Shown piece after piece: positions 24,744 through 32,791 of a stretch of DNA of 64,000 nt. Made by a program: the position numbers and the translations under genes. Below the pieces are notes generated by a model that was given only the letters and a program-made list of their open reading frames with translations, ran no database searches and had not been told where the DNA came from. Within the stretch, counting starts at the first letter, position 1, and each line of letters opens with the position of its first letter. The stretch comes from Streptomyces sp. RPA4-2. Its GTDB lineage: Bacteria > Actinomycetota > Actinomycetes > Streptomycetales > Streptomycetaceae. The DNA is taken from positions 4,154,001-4,218,000 of the forward strand of contig NZ_CP050975.2 in NCBI RefSeq assembly GCF_012273515.2, read 5' to 3'.

Positions 24744-25436
24744 TCAGCGCTTCGCGACGAACACGTGGGACGCGACGTCCGACTCCAGCTCCGCCGCCTC
24801 ACCACCGCTGCCGACGAGCACGCCGCCCGCCGACTCCGTCACGCTCACCACGGAGCCGGGCTGCACACCGGCCCGGCGCAGGGTGTACATCAGCTGCGCG
24901 TCCGTCTGGATGGGCTCGCCGATCCGGCGTACGACGACGGTCTTGCCGTCCAGGCCCGGGTCGAGCTCGGCCAGCGACACCATGCCCTCGTCCAGGAACG
25001 GGTCGGCGCCGTCCTTCTCGCCGAGCTCCTCAAGACCGGGGATCGGGTTCCCGTACGGAGACTCGGTCGGGTGGCGCAGCAGTTCGAGGACGCGCCGCTC
25101 GACGGCCTCGCTCATCACGTGCTCCCAGCGGCAGGCCTCGGCGTGCACCTGCTCCCACTCCAGGCCGATCACGTCGACGAGCAGGCACTCGGCCAGACGG
25201 TGCTTGCGCATCACCCGGGTGGCCAGGCGGCGGCCCTCGTCGGTGAGCTCCAGGTGCCGGTCGCTGGCGACCGCCACCAGACCGTCGCGCTCCATGCGCG
25301 CCACCGTCTGGCTGACCGTCGGGCCGCTCTGGTCGAGCCGCTCGGCGATCCGGGCGCGCATGGGGACCACGCCTTCCTCCTCCAGCTCGAGGATGGTGCG
25401 GAGATACATCTCCGTGGTGTCGATCAGTCCGGACAT
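24744..25436 (-). CDS. dmdR1: Iron-dependent DtxR-family repressor DmdR1
   Basis: 230 residues, the size of S. coelicolor DmdR1, with which the sequence as I recall it is nearly identical. A winged helix-turn-helix lies at about residues 8-70 (MYLRTILELEEEGVVPMRAR, GPTVSQTVARMERDGL). The metal-binding dimerisation domain has the key HRLAECLL and CRWEHVMSEAVERR segments, and an SH3-like domain forms the C-terminus (TLRRAGVQPGSVVSVTES). In Streptomyces this protein represses siderophore and iron-uptake genes when Fe2+ is bound. It is divergent from nagS. In S. coelicolor an antiparallel gene, adm, has been reported over dmdR1, and a long open antisense frame is also present here. Confidence 0.93.
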   Translation of the reverse strand: MSGLIDTTEMYLRTILELEEEGVVPMRARIAERLDQSGPTVSQTVARMERDGLVAVASDRHLELTDEGRRLATRVMRKHRLAECLLVDVIGLEWEQVHAEACRWEHVMSEAVERRVLELLRHPTESPYGNPIPGLEELGEKDGADPFLDEGMVSLAELDPGLDGKTVVVRRIGEPIQTDAQLMYTLRRAGVQPGSVVSVTESAGGVLVGSGGEAAELESDVASHVFVAKR

Positions 25437-25878
25437 ACGTGCCCCTCGATTAGCTCTGCCGGAGGCTCGGTGGCTCACCGGCTTGTGCGCTGGCCCTGAA
25501 CTCAATTCTGACGCATACCACTGACAACCGTGCCTCGCCGGGGAAACCGCACAATGACGACTGCCTCCGCTTCCTCCGCGGCGATGCGGGCGGCGGCCCG
25601 GCCGGATCGGACACGACCGGCGTCCGGGCGGGCGTCCGGGGCCCGGCGCCGTCCCCGGGTGTGCGGCGCGGGCGCCTGGTGCCCGCGGCCGGGCGGCTTG
25701 GCCGTCGGGCCGCGCGTCGGCGGCCCCGTGCCCAGTGTCGCCCCCGCGGGCCGTATTGACACGGCAGTGGTCCAGACCGCAACGTGATCCGCGACACGAC
25801 GGGAGCAAGGCTGTACCGGGCCGCCGGTTCAACCGCTCGCCGGCCTTGTGCCGACGCGACTTCTAAGGGGCTTCGCCG
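25437..25878. other. Divergent promoter region dmdR1 / nagS
   Basis: 442 bases, very GC-rich in the middle (25570-25750), without a supported gene. The nagS promoter and the DasR-like box lie at 25758-25783. No DmdR1-type iron box (TTAGGTTAGGCT-like) is visible, so I see no sign of iron autoregulation here. Confidence 0.55.
25758..25783 (+). promoter_or_regulatory. nagS promoter with DasR-responsive (dre)-like element
   Basis: TTGACA at 25758-25763 overlaps the start of a near-match to the dre consensus. AGTGGTCCAGACCGCA (25768-25783) agrees with AGTGGTCTAGACCACT at 13 of 16 positions. It sits about 95 bases before the SIS-protein start. DasR represses aminosugar genes and is released by glucosamine-6-phosphate, which suits the gene's proposed role. 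Confidence 0.65.
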
Positions 25879-26634
25879 ATGAGCGACAGCAAGCTGGCCG
25901 GGCAGTTCTTCGACGCCGCGATCGGCCTGCTGCAGCGGGTGCGGGACGAGTGCGCCGAGGACGTCGAGGCGGCCGGCGCCCTCATCGCCGACACCGTCAC
26001 GGAAGGCGGCCGGCTGTTCGCCTTCGGCGCCGGGCACTCCTCGCTCGCCGCGCAGGACGTCGTCTACCGCGCGGGCGGTCTCGCCCTGATGAACCTGCTC
26101 ACGGTGCCGGGCGTGGTCGGCGTCGACGTCATGCCGGCGACGCTGGGCTCCGCCCTGGAACGGGTCGACGGCCTCGCGAGCGCGGTCCTCGACTGCAGCC
26201 CGCTCCGCGCCGGCGACCTGCTCGTGATCATCTCCCTGTCGGGCCGCAACGCGCTCCCCGTCGAGATGGCCATGAACGCCCGCGCGCTGGGCGTGAAGGT
26301 CATCGGGGTCACCTCGGTCGCCTACGCCTCGGAGACGACGTCCCGGCACGTCTCGGGGACGTATCTGAAGGACCACTGCGACGTCGTCCTCGACTCGAAG
26401 ATCGCGGTCGGGGACGCGGAACTGACCCTGGACGCCATCGAGGCGCCCTTCGCCCCCGCCTCCACGGTCGTCACGTCGGCCCTGCTCCAGGCCGTCATGG
26501 CCACGGCCGCGGGCGCGCTGGCCGGCCGCGGCGTCGAGCCGCCGCTGCTGCGCTCGGGCAACGTGGACGGCGGCCACGAGTGGAACCGCCGTGTGATGAC
26601 GGAGTACGGGGACCGGATCTTCTACCGGCGCTGA
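25879..26634 (+). CDS. nagS: SIS-domain aminosugar-phosphate enzyme NagS
   Basis: 251-residue cytoplasmic SIS-domain protein; the phosphosugar-binding fold is evident from FAFGAGHSSLAAQDVVYRA, and VIISLSGRNALPVEMA carries the conserved Ser/Gly phosphate loop. The S. coelicolor orthologue beside dmdR1 (SCO4393, from memory) has been described as NagS, which acts on N-acetylglucosamine-6-phosphate and was found through aminosugar-toxicity suppressors. The assignment rests on gene order and protein type, not on an alignment. The upstream DasR-like box supports a link to GlcNAc metabolism. An alternative is another sugar-phosphate isomerase or etherase. Confidence 0.78.
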   Translation: MSDSKLAGQFFDAAIGLLQRVRDECAEDVEAAGALIADTVTEGGRLFAFGAGHSSLAAQDVVYRAGGLALMNLLTVPGVVGVDVMPATLGSALERVDGLASAVLDCSPLRAGDLLVIISLSGRNALPVEMAMNARALGVKVIGVTSVAYASETTSRHVSGTYLKDHCDVVLDSKIAVGDAELTLDAIEAPFAPASTVVTSALLQAVMATAAGALAGRGVEPPLLRSGNVDGGHEWNRRVMTEYGDRIFYRR

Positions 26635-26774
26635 GCCGTCCGGCCCGGACACCGGCGCCGGGCCGGCGCACCGGCCCGGGACTCACCGCCGTGACCGTCA
26701 CGCCCCAGCGGTCCCGGAGGTCCCAGCGGTCCCCGGAGGTCCGGGAACACACCCCTGAGGCCGTCGCGCCGCGC

Positions 26775-28208
26775 CTACGGCCGCTCCACCAGAGCCTGCA
26801 GATCCAGCGCCATGGCGATCCGCACCGCCACGTCCTCCGCGTACGTGGCGTCCGTGCGCTCGAACTGGCTGCGCCCCGCCCCGCGCAGAAACGTCACGAC
26901 GCCCAGCGTCCGCCCCCGGCTGCGCAGCACCGCGCACAGGGCGTGCACCGAGTCCGCCGGCCAATGGCGGGCCGCGGCCCACTCCCGCGTCCGTTCGGGC
27001 GTGCTCTCGCCGGAGCCGGCCCGCACCGAGCCGGCCCGCTCCACGCACTGCAGCGCGGGGTGCCCCTCGGCGTAGCGCACGGGCAGCCCGGCCTGTCCGG
27101 TGAGCAGACTCGGACCCGGCGCCCCGGCCGGCGTGGCGGTGACCCGTACGAGCCGCACGGGCCCTTCGCCGTCGGCCACCGGGCCGCCCGCCACACGGTC
27201 GATCAGCGCGTGGTCGGCGAATCCGGCGAGCGAGAAGTCCAGGTGGACGGTGGCCGCCTCGCCCGGGTCCTCGCACTCGGCCGCGGCTCGCGCCGCCCGG
27301 TGCAGCTGATTGGCCCGGAACCGCAGCAGCGCCGCCTCCTGCTCGGTCTGCCTGGCCTCCGTCACGTCCTGGAAGAGCCATCCGACACCGAGCGGGACCG
27401 GTTCCTCCGTGAGTGGCGAGGCGAGCCGCACGAAGCCGCTGCGCCAGCAGCGCCTCTTCTCGCCGTCCGTCGAGCGCACGCTCACCCACATCTCGGCGGG
27501 CGCGGGCGGCGCGCCCTCGGCGAGCACATGGGTGAGCGCGCTCTCCAGCTCCTCGACACCCTGCGACAGCAGCTCTCCCAGGGGCCGCCCGAGCACCGCC
27601 GTGCGACCCGTCCCGAGGGCTCGGGCCGCGTGGGCGTTGACCACGGCGGGCCGCAGGTCCGCGTCGACCAGCACCACGCCCCAGCTGGCGTCCTCGAACA
27701 GCGCCTCGCTCAGGGCGATGGACCGCTCGAGGTCGATCTGCGCGTGCACCTCGCTGAAGGCGCAGTACACCCCCGCGGGCTTGCCGTCGGGCCCGCGCAC
27801 GGCGGCGGACTGGGTCCGGACGAGCACCCGGCCGCCGTCCTTGGTCAGCAGCGCGAACTCGTTCACCTGCCGGCCCGGGGCCTCCATGGCGGACAGCAGC
27901 CGCCCCTCGACCGACTCGGCGTCCGCGGTCCGTACCGCCCACCCGGCGAATCCGCGCCGCCCCACGGCCTCGGCCGCGGTCCAGCCGAGAATCCGCTCCG
28001 CCTCCCGGTTCCAATGGGTGACGACCCCGTCGGCGTCGAACGCGCACAGGGCCGCGTCCATCCCGTCCAGCAGCGCGGCAAGCAGATCCGAACCATCCGG
28101 CTCGGGCTCGTCCGGCCCCAGCTCATCGGTGGTCCCACTACGCCGGGAAGCACTCACCTGGACCCCCTGCAGGCTGCGTCCGCACGTACGGCGAGACAGT
28201 TCACTCAC
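26775..28208 (-). CDS. Tandem PAS-domain sensor protein without a recognisable output domain
   Basis: 477 residues. The first PAS domain spans about 40-155 (LLDGMDAALCAFDADGVVTH, NREAERILGWTAAEAVG) and the second about 165-290 (EDASWGVVLVDADLRPAVVN onward). A short coiled linker and a GAF-like C-terminal region follow (about 300-475, ADSVHALCAVLRSRGRTLGV). No histidine kinase, PP2C phosphatase, HATPase or DNA-binding domain follows, although in Streptomyces similar N-termini are often fused to PP2C. It could act as a partner-binding sensor. The cofactor or ligand is unknown. It is divergent from the structured-RNA transcript at 28.4 kb. Confidence 0.8.
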   Translation of the reverse strand: MSELSRRTCGRSLQGVQVSASRRSGTTDELGPDEPEPDGSDLLAALLDGMDAALCAFDADGVVTHWNREAERILGWTAAEAVGRRGFAGWAVRTADAESVEGRLLSAMEAPGRQVNEFALLTKDGGRVLVRTQSAAVRGPDGKPAGVYCAFSEVHAQIDLERSIALSEALFEDASWGVVLVDADLRPAVVNAHAARALGTGRTAVLGRPLGELLSQGVEELESALTHVLAEGAPPAPAEMWVSVRSTDGEKRRCWRSGFVRLASPLTEEPVPLGVGWLFQDVTEARQTEQEAALLRFRANQLHRAARAAAECEDPGEAATVHLDFSLAGFADHALIDRVAGGPVADGEGPVRLVRVTATPAGAPGPSLLTGQAGLPVRYAEGHPALQCVERAGSVRAGSGESTPERTREWAAARHWPADSVHALCAVLRSRGRTLGVVTFLRGAGRSQFERTDATYAEDVAVRIAMALDLQALVERP

Positions 28209-28333
28209 TGGCAGTCATTCAACTCGAACGTGACCCAGCCCACACCTGATTCCCCGAAGATTGGACGAAAACGTTGCGCGCCAGGAATTCCGTCCCACCT
28301 GTCCCAGGAGCCGCGGGCCGGTCGAAAAAACAG

Positions 28334-28362
28334 TTGAGCGGTTCGCGATCCGTTCCTAAGGT
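28334..28362 (+). promoter_or_regulatory. Promoter for the structured leader RNA
   Basis: TTGAGC (28334-28339), a 17-base spacer and TAAGGT (28357-28362) match a housekeeping-type promoter. Transcription would begin near 28369 and run through the small ORFs and RNA structure below. Confidence 0.6.
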
Positions 28363-28395
28363 GTGGTGCACACGAGAGAGGAGGTGGTTCGGCAG

Positions 28396-28434
28396 ATGTA
28401 TGCAAACCGGACGCGTGAGGTGGCTGCGGGCTAG
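28396..28434 (+). CDS. Candidate 12-residue small ORF (MYANRTREVAAG)
   Basis: ATG to TAG, 13 codons, preceded by the strong Shine-Dalgarno-like AGAGGAGGTGG about 10 bases upstream. A GTG at 28384 would add four residues. It is the first ORF of the predicted transcript and lies just ahead of the RNA structure, as a regulatory leader peptide would. Unrecognised; translation is inferred only from the ribosome-site match. Confidence 0.4.
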   Translation: MYANRTREVAAG

Positions 28435-28460
28435 CGGCCCGTCACCCCATTCAGTGCGGT

Positions 28461-28586
28461 GCCGGACCCGCGCGTGAAGCAGCGCGCAGCCGGCCCAATC
28501 TCCAGCAGTCACCCGACCCGCGAGTTCGCCGGTACGTCCGGCCGGCTCCTCCGCCGCGAGGCGGAGGGACCCGAACTCGCGGGTCG
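28461..28586 (+). ncRNA. Structured RNA element (three-way junction) in the oxygenase leader
   Basis: A perfect 15-bp stem (28514-28528 with 28572-28586; core GACCCGCGAGTTCG) encloses two hairpins. One is CCGG-TACGT-CCGG at 28529-28541; the other is the perfect 8-bp CCTCCGCC-GCGA-GGCGGAGG with a tetraloop at 28548-28567. Upstream, 28461-28494 forms another hairpin (GCCGG...CCGGC with an inner GCGCG/CGCGC helix). The sequence resembles no riboswitch or T-box I know. No T-run follows, so it is more likely a cis-acting leader or processed RNA than a terminator. It lies between two small ORFs upstream of the oxygenase. Confidence 0.55.
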
Positions 28587-28653
28587 CCTGCGTTGTGCGG
28601 GACATGTGAGGTGGGACACATACGTTTGTGGGGCTCCGCAGTACTCTTACGCC

Positions 28654-28731
28654 ATGCTTCCGATGCTCGTTCGACGCCGGCACGTGGACTACGTGCGTGT
28701 CACGAGCATGGGCTGTCGGCCCAGCGCCTGA
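28654..28731 (+). CDS. Putative leader peptide, 25 residues
   Basis: ATG to TGA; the core RRRHVDYVRVTSMGC matches the pattern of short actinobacterial 'putative leader peptides' (basic N-terminus, HVD(Y/L)xRV(T/S)S, terminal Cys region) found ahead of metabolic genes. An ATG at 28663 would shorten it by three residues. It ends 94 bases before the oxygenase start. Attenuation controlled by a Cys or other codon in the peptide is a reasonable inference; no clear alternative terminator hairpin is visible in the short gap. Confidence 0.7.
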   Translation: MLPMLVRRRHVDYVRVTSMGCRPSA

Positions 28732-28825
28732 CCTCGCCCTCACCTTCTCTCCCCCGGCACCCGTGGCCCCCGCCCCACCCCCGGCGGCCCTCACGGGCAC
28801 CCCGTACACCCCGCGGACGCACCCC

Positions 28826-29854
28826 ATGACGACGTACCCGTCCTCCTCGCCGTACCAGCAGCTCCCGATCATCGACCTCTCGGCGGCCGACCGCGGCCCG
28901 CAGGCCCGTGCCCTGCTGCACGCGCAGCTGCACAGCGCCGCCCACGACGTGGGCTTCTTCCAGCTCGTCGGACACGGGGTGAGCGCGGCCGAGACCGGCG
29001 CCCTGCTCGACGCCATGCACCGCTTCTTCGCACTGCCCGAGGCCGACCGGCTCGCCCTCGACAACGTCGGCTCGCCGCACTTCCGCGGGTACACGCGCAC
29101 CGGCGACGAGCGGACGGGCGGCAGCCAGGACTGGCGGGACCAGCTGGACATAGGCGCCGAGCGGCCCGCGCGGACACCCGGCGCGGGTGAGCCCGCCTAC
29201 TGGTGGCTGCAGGGCCCGAACCAGTGGCCCGCCGCGCTGCCGGAGCTGCGCACCGCCGCCCTGACCTGGATCGACCGCCTCGGCTCGGTCGCCGCACGGC
29301 TGCTGCGCGAGCTGCTCACCGCCATCGGGGCGCCCGCCGACTTCTACGAGCCGGTCTTCGGGGAGCGGGCCCATCCGCATCTGAAGCTCGTCCGGTATCC
29401 GGGGAGCGCGGGGGACGGCGCCGGTCAGGGCGTGGGCGCGCACAAGGACTACGGGTTCCTGACGCTGCTGCTCCAGGACACCGTGGGCGGGCTCCAGGTG
29501 CAGCGGGCGGACGGGCTCTTCCACGACGTGCCGCCGATGCCGGGAGCGTTCGTGGTCAACCTGGGCGAACTGCTGGAGGTCGCCACCAACGGCTACCTGG
29601 TCGCCACGAACCACCGGGTCGTCAGTCCGCCCGGGGCCACCGAGCGGTTCTCCGTGCCCTTCTTCTACAACCCGCGCCTCGACGCCCGTATCGAGCCGCT
29701 GGTCTTCCCGCACGCGTCCGCCGCGCCCGGGATCACCGACGACCCGACGAACCCGCTCTTCGCCGAGTACGGGTTCAACGAGCTGAAGGGCAAGCTGCGG
29801 GCCCATCCGCTGGTCGCCGCCCGTCATCACGCGGACCTGCTCACGCCCGCGTGA
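28826..29854 (+). CDS. 2-oxoglutarate/Fe(II) dioxygenase, isopenicillin N synthase family
   Basis: 342-residue non-heme iron oxygenase. The N-terminal DIOX_N region begins LPIIDLSAADRGPQARALLH and GFFQLVGHGVS. The iron facial triad is visible as His and Asp in GAHKDYGFLT and His in ATNHRVVSPPG, followed by the Arg-x-Ser in TERFSVPFF that binds the 2-oxoglutarate carboxylate. I chose the ATG at 28826 since the upstream frame contains the leader region. No beta-lactam genes are nearby, so the name is a family label only. Its leader region holds two small ORFs and an RNA structure, suggesting post-initiation control. Confidence 0.9.
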   Translation: MTTYPSSSPYQQLPIIDLSAADRGPQARALLHAQLHSAAHDVGFFQLVGHGVSAAETGALLDAMHRFFALPEADRLALDNVGSPHFRGYTRTGDERTGGSQDWRDQLDIGAERPARTPGAGEPAYWWLQGPNQWPAALPELRTAALTWIDRLGSVAARLLRELLTAIGAPADFYEPVFGERAHPHLKLVRYPGSAGDGAGQGVGAHKDYGFLTLLLQDTVGGLQVQRADGLFHDVPPMPGAFVVNLGELLEVATNGYLVATNHRVVSPPGATERFSVPFFYNPRLDARIEPLVFPHASAAPGITDDPTNPLFAEYGFNELKGKLRAHPLVAARHHADLLTPA

Positions 29855-29891
29855 TGACCGGCGGGCCCCGAGGCGGGCCCCGGAAGCGGGC

Positions 29892-30992
29892 TCAGTGCGC
29901 GATGCGCTCGTAGCCCTTGATCTCCTGGGGGCCGCGCGGGCCGGGGCCCACATAGTGCGCGGACGGCCGTACGAGCCGTCCCGTGCGTTTCTGCTCCAGG
30001 ATGTGCGCCGACCAGCCGGCCGTGCGGGCGCAGGTGAACATCGAGGTGAACATGTGCGCCGGGACCTCGGCGAAGTCGAGGACGATGGCGGCCCAGAACT
30101 CGACGTTCGTCGCCAGGACCCGGTCCGGGCGGCGGGCGTGCAGCTCCGCCAGGGCGGCCTTCTCCAGCGCCTCGGCCACCTCGAAACGGGGGGCGCCCAG
30201 GTCGCGGGCGGTGCGGCGCAGGACCCGCGCGCGCGGGTCCTCGGCACGGTAGACGCGGTGTCCGAAGCCCATCAGGCGTTCGCCCTGGTCCAGCGCCTGC
30301 CTGACGTACGCCTCGGCGTCCCCGGTGCGCTCGATCTCCTCGATCATGCCGAGGACGCGGGAGGGGGCACCGCCGTGCAGCGGGCCCGACATCGCGCCCA
30401 CGGCTCCGGAGAGCGCCGCCGCCACGTCCGCGCCGGTCGACGCGATGACGCGGGCGGTGAAGGTGGAGGCGTTCATGCCGTGTTCGGCGGCGGACGTCCA
30501 GTAGGCGTCCACGGCGGCCACGTGCTTGGGGTCCGGCTCGCCGCGCCAGCGGATCATGAAGCGTTCGGCGATCGAGTGCGCCTTGTCGATCTCGCTCTGC
30601 GGGACCATGGGGCGGCCCTGCCCGCGGGCGGACTGGGCGACGTACGAGAGGGCCATGACGGCGGCGCGGGCGAGGTCCTCGCGGGCCTGCGACTCGTCGA
30701 TGTCGAGGAGGGGCTTGAGGCCCCAGACGGGCGCGAGCATGGCGAGCGCGGACTGGACGTCGACGCGGATGTCACCCGAGTGGACGGGGATCGGGAACGG
30801 CTCGGCGGGCGGCAGGCCGGGGTTGAACGCGCCGTCGACGAGGAGTCCCCAGACGTTTCCGAAGGAGACGTGACCGACCAGATCCTCGATGTCGACGCCC
30901 CGGTACCGGAGTGCGCCGCCCTCCTTGTCCGGTTCGGCGATCTCCGTCTCGAACGCGACGACTCCTTCGAGTCCGGGTACGAAGTCGGACAT
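29892..30992 (-). CDS. Citrate synthase (type II-like, short form)
   Basis: Condenses acetyl-CoA and oxaloacetate (or possibly propionyl-CoA, as a methylcitrate synthase). 366 residues, typical of the dimeric Gram-positive form. Active-site residues are seen as His in AAEHGMNASTFTARV, His in GFGHRVYRAEDPRARV and Asp in AAIVLDFAEVPAHMFT, with the conserved GAMSGPLHGGAPSRV. The ATG at 30992 has GAGGAG 8 bases upstream. It is divergent from pdxH, as in S. coelicolor from memory. No prpB/prpD genes are nearby, favouring a TCA-type citrate synthase, although it may be a secondary isozyme. Confidence 0.93.
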   Translation of the reverse strand: MSDFVPGLEGVVAFETEIAEPDKEGGALRYRGVDIEDLVGHVSFGNVWGLLVDGAFNPGLPPAEPFPIPVHSGDIRVDVQSALAMLAPVWGLKPLLDIDESQAREDLARAAVMALSYVAQSARGQGRPMVPQSEIDKAHSIAERFMIRWRGEPDPKHVAAVDAYWTSAAEHGMNASTFTARVIASTGADVAAALSGAVGAMSGPLHGGAPSRVLGMIEEIERTGDAEAYVRQALDQGERLMGFGHRVYRAEDPRARVLRRTARDLGAPRFEVAEALEKAALAELHARRPDRVLATNVEFWAAIVLDFAEVPAHMFTSMFTCARTAGWSAHILEQKRTGRLVRPSAHYVGPGPRGPQEIKGYERIAH

Positions 30993-31294
30993 CAGGCGGC
31001 TCCTCATGATGTGTGCGACAGGGGGTCTGCGGGCGGGTGCTGCGATGGACCGTGCCGTGGGAAACCATGCGCCGGTGACGGGTGGTCGACGTCCGGTTCC
31101 ACGGTCGGCTCGTGGACTCGTGGTCCGGTACGTATCCCGGTGATGCCCCGTGCGGCCGGCGGTCACCCCACCGGAGCGGCAGCAGCACGATATCCCCGAG
31201 TGCCACCTTTGGGGAGAGCACGCGGCACTCAGTGCCACGCAGTGATGAACCCCACTCCCGCCGAGTGGGGGTCGAAGTACGGCAAGATGACCGC
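30993..31294. other. Divergent promoter region citrate synthase / pdxH with a hairpin
   Basis: About 300 bases, no gene. CCCCACTC-CCGCC-GAGTGGGG (31250-31270) is a perfect 8-bp inverted repeat 24 bases before the pdxH start. CAAGAT at 31284-31289 ends 5 bases before the GTG, so pdxH may be leaderless and the inverted repeat would then be a promoter operator. Confidence 0.5.
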
Positions 31295-32053
31295 GTGAAC
31301 GACCGTTACCCGGATGAATCCGCCGAGCCCCTCGTCCAGCGCGCGGCCGAGGCCGCCGCCGAAGAACAGGCCGGAGAAGGAGCCGGCGCGGAACTCGGCA
31401 CCGACCCCGCCGCGATGCGCGCCCACTACCGCGCCGAGGGGCTCGTGGAGTCCGATCTCGCCCCGCGTCCCATGGACCAGTTCGCCCGCTGGTTCAGACA
31501 GGCCGCGCAGGCCGCCGTACGGGGTGTCGTGTACGAGCCGAACGCGATGGTCGTCGGCACGGCCGACGCCGACGGGCGGCCCAGTTCCCGCACGGTGCTG
31601 CTCAAGCAGTACGACGAGCAGGGCTTCGTCTTCTACACCAACTACGAGTCCCGCAAGGCCCGGGAACTGGCCGCCAACCCGTACGTGTCGCTGCTCTTCC
31701 CCTGGCACCCGATGGCCCGCCAGGTCATCGTCACCGGGACGGCCCGCCGCACCGGCCGCGACGAGACGGCCGCGTACTTCCGTACCCGCCCGCACGGCTC
31801 CCAGCTCGGCGCCTGGGCCAGCGCCCAGTCCTCGGTCGTCCCCTCCCGCACCCCACTCGACTCCGCCTACGCGGAGCTGAGCGCCCGCTACCCCGAGGGG
31901 GAGCAGGTCCCGGTCCCTCCGAACTGGGGCGGCTTCCGCGTCGCCCCGCGGACGGTCGAGTTCTGGCAGGGCCGCGAGAACCGCCTCCACGACCGGATGC
32001 GGTACACGGCGGAGCCGGACGGCGGCTGGAAGGTGGAGCGGCTCAGCCCGTGA
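31295..32053 (+). CDS. pdxH: Pyridoxamine 5'-phosphate oxidase
   Basis: FMN-dependent enzyme that oxidises pyridoxamine- or pyridoxine-5'-phosphate to pyridoxal phosphate. 252 residues including an acidic Ala/Glu-rich N-terminal extension of about 35 residues. Core motifs: [37 protein letters not shown], and the C-terminal family signature [17 protein letters not shown] chose the GTG at 31295; an ATG 9 bases earlier meets a stop after three codons. It is divergent from citrate synthase. Confidence 0.95.
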   Translation: MNDRYPDESAEPLVQRAAEAAAEEQAGEGAGAELGTDPAAMRAHYRAEGLVESDLAPRPMDQFARWFRQAAQAAVRGVVYEPNAMVVGTADADGRPSSRTVLLKQYDEQGFVFYTNYESRKARELAANPYVSLLFPWHPMARQVIVTGTARRTGRDETAAYFRTRPHGSQLGAWASAQSSVVPSRTPLDSAYAELSARYPEGEQVPVPPNWGGFRVAPRTVEFWQGRENRLHDRMRYTAEPDGGWKVERLSP

Positions 32054-32065
32054 CGGCGGCCCGGC

Positions 32066-32791
32066 TCAGTCCAGCACCCCGTTCAGGATCTCGCCCCACT
32101 GGGTGACCACCCGCTCCCGGCGGGCCGCGTCGTCCGTGAGCAGGTTGGCGAGGCCCAGGCCGCGGGACATGTCGAGGAAACCCTGGACGGTCTCCCGTAC
32201 GCCCGTGCGGGACTCGTCCGCGGCCAGCAGGTCCACGGCGATCCGGTGGGTCTCGCGGCCGACGCGGGCCTCCAGTTCGGTGACCCTGAGGCGGAGCTGG
32301 TCCTCGTTGGAGGCGGCGACCCACAGGTGGAGGGCGGCGCGGAAGAGCGGGCCGGTGAAGAGGTCGACGAGGGCCGTGACGACGGCGCGCCGGTCGGCGG
32401 CACCCTCCGGGAAGAGGGCGCGCAGGGCCGTGGAGCGCTCCTCGGCGACGTACTCCACCGCCGCCGTGAACAGGTCCTCGCGGGTCGGGAAGTGGTGCTG
32501 GGCGGCGCCCCGGGAGACGCCGGCGCGTTCCGCGACGACGGCGACCGTGGAGCCCGCCCAGCCGTGTTCGGCGAGGCAGGCCACGGCGGCCGCCAGCAGC
32601 CGTTGCCGGGTGGCCCGGCTGCGGTCCTGCTTCGGGACATGCGGAGGGCGGGAGCCGCGCGAGCCCTGAGCCGCGGCATGGCTACGGTGCGCGTCCCCCG
32701 CGTCCCCCGTACGTTCCGTGGGCTGCGGATCTGCCGGGTCCGTCGCGTCCGTCGCGTCGTCCGAGGCTTCCGCCGTGTTCACACCACCCAT
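32066..32791 (-). CDS. TetR-family regulator of the acyl-CoA carboxylase operon
   Basis: 241 residues with an unusually long, low-complexity N-terminal tail (about 55 residues). The helix-turn-helix is ERAGVSRGAAQHHFPTREDL (about 85-105), and the C-terminal ligand-binding domain ends EILNGVLD. It is the last gene of the leftward catabolic operon and overlaps the enoyl-CoA hydratase gene by 13 bases, so it is co-transcribed. The obvious candidate target is the GCAAGC-GT-GCTTGC palindrome at the head of the operon (42.6 kb), giving autoregulation, with an acyl-CoA intermediate as the probable inducer. A start further in is possible because the tail is not conserved-looking. Confidence 0.87.
   Translation of the reverse strand: MGGVNTAEASDDATDATDPADPQPTERTGDAGDAHRSHAAAQGSRGSRPPHVPKQDRSRATRQRLLAAAVACLAEHGWAGSTVAVVAERAGVSRGAAQHHFPTREDLFTAAVEYVAEERSTALRALFPEGAADRRAVVTALVDLFTGPLFRAALHLWVAASNEDQLRLRVTELEARVGRETHRIAVDLLAADESRTGVRETVQGFLDMSRGLGLANLLTDDAARRERVVTQWGEILNGVLD

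Noticed and set aside
24620..25246. 208-codon Arg/Pro-rich antisense ORF over dmdR1
   Set aside because: Typical high-GC antisense composition; only the longer frame is worth testing because of the adm report.
28461..28586. T-box or known riboswitch in the oxygenase leader
   Set aside because: No T-box consensus, specifier loop or recognisable ligand-binding core; kept as an unclassified structured RNA.
28826..29854. Beta-lactam biosynthesis gene
   Set aside because: The oxygenase is in the isopenicillin N synthase family, but there is no ACV synthetase, epimerase or transferase nearby; the family is much broader.
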